From the NCBI RefSeq assembly GCF_017355835.1, contig NZ_JAFEWF010000009.1, forward strand, positions 1 to 64,000: DNA of 64,000 nucleotides, read 5' to 3'. Origin of the DNA: Desertivirga brevis (lineage in GTDB: Bacteria > Bacteroidota > Bacteroidia > Sphingobacteriales > Sphingobacteriaceae). The translations under genes were made by a program, and so were the position numbers. The first letter of the stretch is position 1. The number at the start of each line of letters is the position of its first letter. Positions 26,385 through 33,627 of the stretch are shown here, piece by piece. The notes below the pieces were generated by a model. It did not search any database. It had not been told where the DNA came from and saw only the letters and a list, made by a program, of their open reading frames with translations.

Positions 26385-27935
26385 ATGACCATTAAAGTAA
26401 AGCGAATGGCAATGGGCTTTCTATTATCCGCACTATTGCTTTTGGTTCTAATCGCGTTTTTAACAAAAGACAAACCGCGTGACACCGCTACTTATTCATT
26501 TACAGCGAGACGGCAGCTAGAGCTCACAAACTTTGTGACTCAGTTGAAGCAAGACTTTCCTGTACCTGGAATAGGGGTAGCATTAATTTCAAATGATTCG
26601 GTTTTTTATACTTCGGCCGGGCTTCGTGATCAGGAGAGGCAAGCCTTTACAGTTAGCACGCCGGTGTTTTCCGGCAGTTTATCTGAGCCTTTACTGGCAA
26701 CTGCCATCCTAAAATTACAAGAGCAGGGGAAACTGGATCTTGATGATGCAGTAATTAAATTTTTGCCATACTTTAAAATGGGGGGGAAGGCTTATCAGGA
26801 TGTTACCATCCGCCACCTTCTTACTCATACTTCGGGGATCGATAAATATGAGATGATATGGGATACGCCTAATCTCAAATCTAATGCCCCTGAGATTACA
26901 ACCCGTAGTATCGCTTCGCAGTTACCCCGCTTCGCTCCTGGAACGAGAATATACAGGTCTCCTTACAATTATGATATTCTTGCAGATGTCATCAACAAAA
27001 TCACTGGCAAACCTTTTGAAGAATTTACAGATAAGGAAATATTCAGCTCCCTGGGGATGTCAACATCCACCTTTCTGAGGCCTAGGGAACAATATGCAAA
27101 ACCGTTCAAGATTAGCAACTGGTTACAATACAGTTATACACAGGATACTCTTTACCCCTATAACAGGGAAAATGCTGGCAGTAATGGTTTTCACACGAGT
27201 ACAAGGGATGTTTCGAGATGGATTCAAATGATTTTAAATCAGGGCTGGTATCAGAAGAAGGAGGTGCTTAGCACGGCTTCTCAGAAAGAGCTAACCAAAG
27301 TCCAGTTTTCAAGCGAAGGGAATAAAGGAGTAGCCTTTGGCTTCGACGTCTTAATCAGGGATGGGGAAAGAGTGCTGATAAAAAGTAGTCATTATGGCGG
27401 ATTTAATTCTGAGATGATTCTGATACCGGAGAGAAAGATTGGCGTTGCTGTATTCAGTAATATATCTGGTTTCTTGAATATTTCTTCCATTAGTAGTCAG
27501 CTCGCAGCATGGCTGAAAGGCGAACCACTTGTATATCCAAAGATCCCCGTTGGTATTGCTTTAGGAAAAAAGCTTTATCAGAACAGGAAGCTGGTGGATG
27601 TATTGAAGCAGTATGAAGTGTTGAAGCAAGATTCTTCTGTAAAATATGACTGCAGTGCAGAGGCCTTAACACAGTTTGGACAAAGCTTATTGTACAAAAT
27701 TGGAGATCGTCAGAAAGCCATCCAGCTATTTCAATATTGCACTATGAAATTCCCATCTTCTGTGTTGGCGCACTTGTATCTGGCGGAAGCTTATGTACAG
27801 AATAAAAACCTTAGCCAATGCAAGAAGAGCTTTGCAAAGGCAAAAGCACTCGCTGGTAGCAAGGGCCTCAACCAGCAACAGGCAGCTTATATCGAGGAGA
27901 ATATTTTGGTTCTCGAAGAGAAAAAGCAGGGCTAA
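26385..27935 (+). CDS. Beta-lactamase-family protein, probably a pseudoenzyme, with TPR-like tail
   Basis: 516 residues. One N-terminal membrane helix (about 7-27) is followed by a serine beta-lactamase/class C fold (PF00144; about 50-390): PVPGIGVALIS, TAILKLQEQGKLDLDDAVIKFL, IRHLLTHTSGI and HYGGFNSEMILIPE are recognisable. The catalytic SxxK appears as SLSE, so Lys is Glu, and the YxN motif region reads YRSPYN where YSN is expected. Both general-base residues thus seem lost while the Ser remains. Residues about 420-510 look like TPR helices (LGKKLYQNR..., AIQLFQYCTMKFPSS, AHLYLAEAYVQ). First gene of the PL operon; 40 bp precede the next. A glycan- or peptide-binding role is guessed. Confidence 0.8.
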   Translation: MTIKVKRMAMGFLLSALLLLVLIAFLTKDKPRDTATYSFTARRQLELTNFVTQLKQDFPVPGIGVALISNDSVFYTSAGLRDQERQAFTVSTPVFSGSLSEPLLATAILKLQEQGKLDLDDAVIKFLPYFKMGGKAYQDVTIRHLLTHTSGIDKYEMIWDTPNLKSNAPEITTRSIASQLPRFAPGTRIYRSPYNYDILADVINKITGKPFEEFTDKEIFSSLGMSTSTFLRPREQYAKPFKISNWLQYSYTQDTLYPYNRENAGSNGFHTSTRDVSRWIQMILNQGWYQKKEVLSTASQKELTKVQFSSEGNKGVAFGFDVLIRDGERVLIKSSHYGGFNSEMILIPERKIGVAVFSNISGFLNISSISSQLAAWLKGEPLVYPKIPVGIALGKKLYQNRKLVDVLKQYEVLKQDSSVKYDCSAEALTQFGQSLLYKIGDRQKAIQLFQYCTMKFPSSVLAHLYLAEAYVQNKNLSQCKKSFAKAKALAGSKGLNQQQAAYIEENILVLEEKKQG

Positions 27936-27975
27936 ATTCCGGAACTCAACCATTGTAAACTAATAAATTAAACTT

Positions 27976-28842
27976 ATGAACATCACTTTGAATTCTAAAA
28001 GACTACTCGCATCAGGTATGATGCTTTCACTTCTAACCTTAGCAAGCTCGTGCAAAAAGAATGTTACCGCAGATACGCAGATAGTTGACGAGGATACTAG
28101 CCCAAGAGCCATCTACAGTAGCAGGTCAGTTAGCTTCGACAGGGCAGATGGTACCTACACGTTATCCCAGGCAAACGGAGACTTTGGTAATATATCTGGC
28201 ACCTGGAAAGAGGCAAACGCTTCTATTTACAGTAATCAGGCTCGGATCCGTATTCCAGCCAATACGCTTTCCAATGGTAATATCGTAAACATTGATGTTT
28301 CAGACGGATCTGAATACGAGCTTACTTTCAAAGTTCGCTTCGGTCCTAACTTCCAATGGAGCCGCGGGGGTAAAGTCGGTTTTGGCTTCGCCATCGGGAA
28401 TGGGTTTACAGGTTGTAATCCAGCCTGGGATGGAACAGGAGGTACAGCGCGCCTGATGTGGTATAATCCAACTAATCAGAAAGATAACAGCGGTACCGAT
28501 AACCCTTATTTCAGACCTTATGTTTACTACAGGGACATGCCTCAAAGCTGCGGTGATAGTTTTGGCAAACAGAGTGTGAGATTGAATAAAGACCAGTGGT
28601 ATACGGTAAGGATAAGAGTTAAAAGCAATAATGGCAGTAGTTCAGACGGCAGTGGTCTTTATCAGGTCGATGGGGTAACGCTCCTAAGTACTTCTTTAAG
28701 ATGGACTACGAATGATACATACAGAAAGATCAGAGAAATAACCTTCCATACTTTCCGCGGAGGAAGTGATACTTATTGGCAATCTACTTCTGATGGCCTT
28801 ATTTATTATAACGATTTAAGCTGGACCAGAATAGCAAGCTAA
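27976..28842 (+). CDS. Lipoprotein polysaccharide lyase, PL14-like
   Basis: 288 residues. The lipobox LASSC puts the lipidated Cys near residue 26, so the protein is membrane-anchored, probably surface-exposed. After about residue 50 the sequence is a beta-jelly-roll of the PL14/alginate-lyase-like kind: FGPNFQWSRGGKVGFGFAIG, WDGTGGTARLMWY, NKDQWYTVRIRVK, DGSGLYQVDG and ITFHTFRGGSDTYW follow that family's usual order. PL14 enzymes cleave alginate or glucuronan by beta-elimination. Neighbouring PL6 and PL5-type genes support a polyuronate lyase. Exact substrate not determinable. Confidence 0.72.
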   Translation: MNITLNSKRLLASGMMLSLLTLASSCKKNVTADTQIVDEDTSPRAIYSSRSVSFDRADGTYTLSQANGDFGNISGTWKEANASIYSNQARIRIPANTLSNGNIVNIDVSDGSEYELTFKVRFGPNFQWSRGGKVGFGFAIGNGFTGCNPAWDGTGGTARLMWYNPTNQKDNSGTDNPYFRPYVYYRDMPQSCGDSFGKQSVRLNKDQWYTVRIRVKSNNGSSSDGSGLYQVDGVTLLSTSLRWTTNDTYRKIREITFHTFRGGSDTYWQSTSDGLIYYNDLSWTRIAS

Positions 28843-28846
28843 AAAT

Positions 28847-28883
28847 ATACAGGGGGTATCTTGGTTGAGGGATACCCCTGTAT
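28847..28883 (+). terminator. Long hairpin between PL14-like and barrel genes
   Basis: ATACAGGGGGTATC (28847-28860) pairs with GATACCCCTGTAT (28871-28883) with a single bulged G and a 10-nt loop. There is no T run, so it may protect the upstream mRNA end or attenuate rather than terminate. It covers the codons of the longer frame that starts at TTG 28861, favouring ATG 28891 for the next gene. Confidence 0.55.
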
Positions 28884-28890
28884 TCATGTT

Positions 28891-29775
28891 ATGAGACTAA
28901 CAATCGTCGTAATTTTTGTGGTTCAACTTAGCATCCCTTTAGCTGCACAGCAAAGGGATATTGGAGTTTCTGGAGCTAACATTACCCTGGGTACAGGTTT
29001 TTTTAGTGATAATCTGGATTGGTCTATAGCAGGAAATAGCAATGGAGAAGATCCGAATATTCTTTCTGAGTTAAAATGGACAAGGCAGGAAGGACCTCTG
29101 GCTGAAATTGGAGTACAAATTGGTGTGAGAAGTTTCTTTGCAGAATCAGGTTTTACTTATCAAAGGACTTTTTGTGGCCAGGTGAGTGACTCCGATTTCG
29201 GCGAGGATGACCGGGAAAGGAGAGTATTTAATATAGTTTTACCAACAAGAAAGGGATCTTTATACTCTACGAGCTTAGGAGCTGGATATTACCTTCAATC
29301 GGGAAAAAAAACCGGCTTTAAACTATCGGCAGGCGTTAGCCGAAGATCAATGACCTTATTTTTATCAGACCAAAGTTCTAATCTTAATAGCTCATATGCC
29401 CCTGAATGGAAAGGATGGTACTTGAAGGCCATTCTGGTAAAGCAATTGGGTAAAGTTTATTATTTGAATATTGGTATAGCTTACCACCAACAGATATACA
29501 CGGCGAAAGCCAACTGGGATTTAATCGAAGAATTTGAACACCCTGTTAGTTTCAGGCATAAGGCAAAAGGCTTGGGATTTGACTGTAAACCATCGTTAAA
29601 TGCCTGGATAAGCAAGAAGATAAGCTTATCGCTTAGTGCGGAAGCTTATTTATGGCAAACAGGAAGAGGGACTGATGAGCTGTTTTTTAAAAATGGCAAA
29701 ACGGCCATAACACAATTAAATGAAGTGAACTTAAAAGGCTTCACTATTAAAACAGGTTTCAATTATATTTTTTAA
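28891..29775 (+). CDS. Predicted outer-membrane beta-barrel protein in the lyase operon
   Basis: 294 residues from the ATG at 28891, with a signal peptide ending SIPLAAQ. The mature chain alternates hydrophobic and polar residues over about ten strands (GSLYSTSLGAGYYL, FKLSAGVSRRS, WYLKAILVKQLGKVYYLNIGIAYHQQ) and ends in Phe (IKTGFNYIF), as barrels of the outer membrane do. The DNLDWSIAG and ILSELKWT phrases recall omptin-like barrels, but I see no certain protease residues. Its place between PL14 and PL6 lyases suggests a role in binding or admitting oligouronides. Family uncertain. Confidence 0.6.
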   Translation: MRLTIVVIFVVQLSIPLAAQQRDIGVSGANITLGTGFFSDNLDWSIAGNSNGEDPNILSELKWTRQEGPLAEIGVQIGVRSFFAESGFTYQRTFCGQVSDSDFGEDDRERRVFNIVLPTRKGSLYSTSLGAGYYLQSGKKTGFKLSAGVSRRSMTLFLSDQSSNLNSSYAPEWKGWYLKAILVKQLGKVYYLNIGIAYHQQIYTAKANWDLIEEFEHPVSFRHKAKGLGFDCKPSLNAWISKKISLSLSAEAYLWQTGRGTDELFFKNGKTAITQLNEVNLKGFTIKTGFNYIF

Positions 29776-29781
29776 ACGTTA

Positions 29782-30966
29782 ATGAAAAAAGCACTCAATT
29801 ATTTCTTATTACTAGTTTTTTCACTCTCTACTTCCGGTATAGTATCGGCTGCAGAGTACAAGGTAGGTTCGCAACAAGAGTTCGAAGCAGCTACTGGAAA
29901 GGCAAAGCCGGGAGATATAATAACAATAAAAAATGGGGAATATCGTGGATGGGGCACCAAGGTAGATTTGAGTGGCAGTGAGAAGATGCCCATTATTATC
30001 CGTGCTGAAAAGGACGGAGGGGTTGTCTTTACAGGCGAGTACTCTGCTCCAATATTTCATCTTCGGGCAAAACATACTATTTTCCGTGATATAAACTTCA
30101 AGAATTGCATTCTTTCTAAAGCTAATGGCAAGAGCGGACTCTTGATTGAGCTGGAGGAGTCTGAAAATTGCCGGGTAACTTCCTGTGTTTTTGAGAACAA
30201 TAGGGTAATTGTTCAAAATATGTCCCTAGTGGTTATTTCTGGTAATGGAAAGAATAATGAAGTAGACAGCTGCAGATTTTTAAATAATAAAGATGCCCAG
30301 GATTTAAAAGTTCATATAACCCGCACTACGTGTCCTCAAAATACGTTGATCCAACATAATTTATGGCGAGACAAGGAGAAGGTAAGTTGGAAGAACCTGA
30401 ACGGTGGAGAGTGTGTACAGATAGGGCAGGAACCTGTTCTTCTGGGAACAATTAAGGCAAATACTATTGTCAGGGAAAATACCTTTATAAGATGTAATGG
30501 GGAAGCTGAGGTGATCAGCAATAAGAGCTCAAACAATAAATATATCCGGAATTATTTGGAAGATTGTGATGGAGAGATCGTAATGCGAGGTGGACACAAT
30601 TGTTTAATAGACAGTAATGTTATAAAAGGTGGAAACAGTGGAATACGCCTGAATGGCAGCGAGCATGTAGTTCTGCATAATGAAATATCAGGAGTAAAAA
30701 CAGGCATCAGGCTGCTTTATGGCGCGGCAAAAGGTAAGTTGGAAACAGGTTTTTATATAGCTCCGAGCAAATGTGTAATCGAGTCAAATCAAATAAGGGA
30801 TTGCGAAACCGGTATTTTAGTGGGTGATAGCAAAAATACTGATTTGACGGGGCGATTTGATCCAGCTAAGTATCCTTCTCCCTTACAACAAAACATAGCG
30901 CCTTTTGATAACAGGATTGAGAAAAACAAATTTAAGAATGTGAAGAAAGAGATAGTATGGAATTAA
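29782..30966 (+). CDS. Polysaccharide lyase family 6 (alginate/chondroitinase B-like)
   Basis: 394 residues; signal peptide ends TSGIVSAA. The body is a right-handed parallel beta helix. PL6 hallmarks are KPGDIITIKNGEYRGWG, PIIIRAEKDGGVVFTG, NGGECVQIGQE and EAEVISNKSSNNKYIRN, the last two holding the conserved Glu and Lys of the calcium and catalytic region, and EIVMRGGHNCLID with the conserved Arg. PL6 enzymes cleave alginate or dermatan by beta-elimination. It starts 6 bp after the barrel gene, so it is the last gene of the operon begun at 26385. Likely periplasmic or surface. Confidence 0.88.
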   Translation: MKKALNYFLLLVFSLSTSGIVSAAEYKVGSQQEFEAATGKAKPGDIITIKNGEYRGWGTKVDLSGSEKMPIIIRAEKDGGVVFTGEYSAPIFHLRAKHTIFRDINFKNCILSKANGKSGLLIELEESENCRVTSCVFENNRVIVQNMSLVVISGNGKNNEVDSCRFLNNKDAQDLKVHITRTTCPQNTLIQHNLWRDKEKVSWKNLNGGECVQIGQEPVLLGTIKANTIVRENTFIRCNGEAEVISNKSSNNKYIRNYLEDCDGEIVMRGGHNCLIDSNVIKGGNSGIRLNGSEHVVLHNEISGVKTGIRLLYGAAKGKLETGFYIAPSKCVIESNQIRDCETGILVGDSKNTDLTGRFDPAKYPSPLQQNIAPFDNRIEKNKFKNVKKEIVWN

Positions 30967-30985
30967 AAACTATTAAAACTTTTAC

Positions 30986-31017
30986 TTGCTTCTGATCTGC
31001 AAAAATCTCTACTTTAG
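30986..31017 (+). promoter_or_regulatory. Promoter of the 7TM-DISM regulator gene
   Basis: TTG (30986-30988), 21 nt and TACTTTAG (31010-31017, close to TAnnTTTG) lie about 85 bp before the ATG. Unlike P1-P4 no RCGTATY site occurs at 67-78 or 156 bp upstream, so this regulator is probably expressed independently. Confidence 0.45.
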
Positions 31018-31099
31018 CTTCCGATCGAATTAACCAATTCTTGAATCATAGGTAAGGGTAATAGCCCATCAAAGACATTTTAAGGGATAGAACGAAAAG

Positions 31100-33022
31100 A
31101 TGCGTGAGTGTTATGTATTTAAAAAAAATGCAATAGGTGATGTTGTTCAGTTGGTACTGTGTCTTTTACTTGTTTGTGCTACAGTTTCCGGCTCTTCACA
31201 GCCAGCTGTTAGAATAAACGACTCCTTTCCTCAGCATATCTTTTCCTACAAGGAAATTGAGCAATTGGAAGATCCATCAACTGTACTTCAAATTGAGGAT
31301 ATTGTAAAACTCGGTGATAAGTTTAAACCTAGTTCAGTCTACACCCCGAAAGCCTTCAATCTGAATTCAGCATACTGGTATCGGATAAAGATAAGGTTCT
31401 CTCCCAAATCCAACCAGCATTGGTTGCTGGAGTTTTTTGACCAAACCATTGATGATATTACCCTTTTCGAACCTATTCCTGGCGGGAAATTTAAAATATC
31501 TCATTTTGGAGACAAGTACAAATTTTCTAAGAGGCAGTACACTCATAAAAACTTCACTTATAACCTTTCCAATACTACATCGGAAGAAAAAACTTTCTAT
31601 ATAAGAGTTCAGTCAACCCAGGCTGCCAGTGTTATTGTTGTTTTGCGCAGTTTCAAATGGTTCTCTGAATATGCCACCGAGGAATACCTTTTTTTTGGAC
31701 TCTTTTATGGCATGATCGCTGTTTTCGGCTTCTACAATTTACTTATGTTTTTTGCGGTAAAGCAGAAGCAGTATTTGTATTATGTTTTGTATAATCTGAG
31801 CATTGGATTATATGAGATGTGTGTAGACGGCATTGCTTTTCAATACTTATGGCCTGATAGTCCGGCTATTAATAATTACTCTTACGGCATAGCCCTGTAT
31901 CTAAGTAGCGTTTGCGGCCTCCTTTTTACCTTAAATTTCCTTTACCTAAAAAGTAAGTCACCCGGCCTTTATAAAACTGTACTTGTTGTTATTGGCTTGC
32001 GTACCTTGTTTCTAATGGTATGTCTTTTTAATACCCGGCTGTTTACCTATAAAATAGTTGAAATTGTGCCCTTGGTGGTAGCGCTTTATGCAGGAATAAC
32101 AGTTTGGAGAAAAGGATATAAGCCGTCGAGATTTTTTGTTATCGGCTACAGTTTTCTTCTTCTAGGCTTTATTATCAAAATACTTGTTCTGCTAAATGTT
32201 AGTTGGCTGCCTTATGGTCCGGTTACCCATTATAGCCTTAGTTTTTGTTTTGTTGTTGAAATGGTTTTAGTGTCTTTCGCTATCGGCGACAATATCAGGC
32301 ATCTAAGAAAGCGTAAAGACAAGGCCCAGAAAAGAATGATCTATCAGTTGCAAGTGAATGAGAAGTTGAAGGATACGATGAACAGGGAACTAAGCACTTT
32401 AGTGGATCAGCGCACCCGGGAAGTGGTAGAAAAAGCCAAGATCATTGAGCAAAAGAACTCGGAACTCTCAGCAGTGAATGTTCTTTTACAGCAACAGGCT
32501 GAAGAAATATCGAGAATGAACCTTCTTCTTGAGAAGGATAATCAGGAATTAACGGTTAACATAGAAAAGGTTACCAGAGCCCGTGTAATGTCGCAGGATG
32601 TAGATTTTGAGGAGTTTTCAAAGATTTATCCCGACCGGGAAACCTGCTTCAAATACCTCTCCGATTTAAAGTGGACTAAAGGGTACAGTTGCCGCAAGTG
32701 CGGTAATACCAATTATCATGAAGGACAATTGCCCTATAGTAGGCGCTGTACTAAGTGCCGTTACGAAGAGTCTGTTATCGCAAATACGATATTTCAAAAC
32801 AGTAGAATTCCAATAAATAAGGCCTTCTACATGCTATTCCTTGTGTACTCCACCAAGGGGAAAATATCCTCACATAAACTTTCAGATATACTTTCTATCA
32901 GGCAAAGTACTTGCTGGGCCTACGGCAGCAAGATGAAAAAAGTTATGGAGGAGCGAAAGAAAGAGCTGAAAAATGCCGGAGAGAAAGGCTGGAGTAAGCT
33001 TGTGCTTGAGGTGATTGAGTAA
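31100..33022 (+). CDS. 7TM-DISM sensor fused to IS1595-transposase-like zinc ribbon/HTH
   Basis: 640 residues. A signal peptide (about 1-34) is followed by a 7TMR-DISMED2 periplasmic jelly roll (about 35-180; SAYWYRIKIRFS, YTHKNFTYNLS) and a seven-helix 7TMR-DISM membrane part (about 195-395; FFGLFYGMIAVFGFYNLLMFF). A coiled coil (about 400-480) and then VDFEEFSKIYPDRETCFKYL, zinc ribbon CRKC-x15-CTKC (about 530-552) and helix-turn-helix (KISSHKLSDILSIRQSTCW) follow. From the coiled coil onward it is very similar to the end of the propeller regulator at 22831, though the sensors are unrelated. No kinase or DDE domain. It has its own promoter and terminator. Confidence 0.85.
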   Translation: MRECYVFKKNAIGDVVQLVLCLLLVCATVSGSSQPAVRINDSFPQHIFSYKEIEQLEDPSTVLQIEDIVKLGDKFKPSSVYTPKAFNLNSAYWYRIKIRFSPKSNQHWLLEFFDQTIDDITLFEPIPGGKFKISHFGDKYKFSKRQYTHKNFTYNLSNTTSEEKTFYIRVQSTQAASVIVVLRSFKWFSEYATEEYLFFGLFYGMIAVFGFYNLLMFFAVKQKQYLYYVLYNLSIGLYEMCVDGIAFQYLWPDSPAINNYSYGIALYLSSVCGLLFTLNFLYLKSKSPGLYKTVLVVIGLRTLFLMVCLFNTRLFTYKIVEIVPLVVALYAGITVWRKGYKPSRFFVIGYSFLLLGFIIKILVLLNVSWLPYGPVTHYSLSFCFVVEMVLVSFAIGDNIRHLRKRKDKAQKRMIYQLQVNEKLKDTMNRELSTLVDQRTREVVEKAKIIEQKNSELSAVNVLLQQQAEEISRMNLLLEKDNQELTVNIEKVTRARVMSQDVDFEEFSKIYPDRETCFKYLSDLKWTKGYSCRKCGNTNYHEGQLPYSRRCTKCRYEESVIANTIFQNSRIPINKAFYMLFLVYSTKGKISSHKLSDILSIRQSTCWAYGSKMKKVMEERKKELKNAGEKGWSKLVLEVIE

Positions 33023-33052
33023 TAATAGCATTAGGTACATTTTTCCTTGCTA

Positions 33053-33087
33053 GAAGCCCTGGATATTGAAATCCGGGCTTTGCTTTT
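33053..33087 (+). terminator. Terminator after the 7TM-DISM gene
   Basis: GAAGCCC and GGAT on the left pair with ATCC and GGGCTTT on the right, with one bulged T, a 6-nt loop and a following GCTTTTT. It separates the regulator gene from the SusC promoter. Confidence 0.82.
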
Positions 33088-33245
33088 TGTAGGCCATTGG
33101 GAGCTTATTTAAAGAATACCGGTTTCTAAGAAAGCGCGGTTTATCATATTCAGGACCTGATTTTTGTCTTTTTTGTTTGAATGATCGTGTTTGTGGGGGC
33201 TATATTAAAATATTTAAAAATAGTTGAAAATTCTTTAGTGCTACC

Positions 33246-33413
33246 TAAGCGTATCGCATCCTCTGGTTGCATTTCCTTGTGTATAATATTTGTCGCTCGA
33301 AATCAAGCCATAACATAAAAACTGTTCGGTTATTTAAGCGTATCGTTTTTATTGTAACTATCTATTTATCAATTACTTATATTGTTTTTTTAATTTAAAT
33401 CCCTTTAACTTTA
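33246..33413 (+). promoter_or_regulatory. Two-site promoter P3 (tandem SusC/SusD operon)
   Basis: Sites CCTAAGCGTATCG (CGTAT at 33250) and TTTAAGCGTATCG (CGTAT at 33339) are 89 bp apart. The promoter is TTG (33382-33384), 21 nt, TAACTTTA (33406-33413), followed by CGGCACCAATTA. Distances to the -7 box are 156 and 67 bp. The -7 to start-site stretch is nearly the same as in P4 (CGGAACCAATTA). The leader to the SusC ATG is about 210 bases. The rest of 33088-33245 shows nothing recognisable. Confidence 0.72.
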
Positions 33414-33491
33414 CGGCACCAATTAGAGTTTAAGAACAAGCATTATTAAAATGAGGATCACCTAAAAGGAGAGGGATACAGAAGCTGAAGA

Positions 33492-33512
33492 CGGTAACTA
33501 GGTTACTGTTTT
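33492..33512 (+). terminator. Attenuator-like hairpin in the SusC leader
   Basis: CGGTAAC and GTTACTG pair (one G-U) around TAG and are followed by TTTTC, within the long untranslated leader. It could be an early terminator controlling the operon; the stem is short, so this is tentative. Confidence 0.35.
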
Positions 33513-33627
33513 CAAAAAATAACACACTTATTCAAAACCAATTATTACCGTTCCGGAAGTATTAATATCTAAAGTCAATCCGCTTTATTAAATCCTGGAA
33601 TTGGTGCAAAAACAAAATCATTATTAT

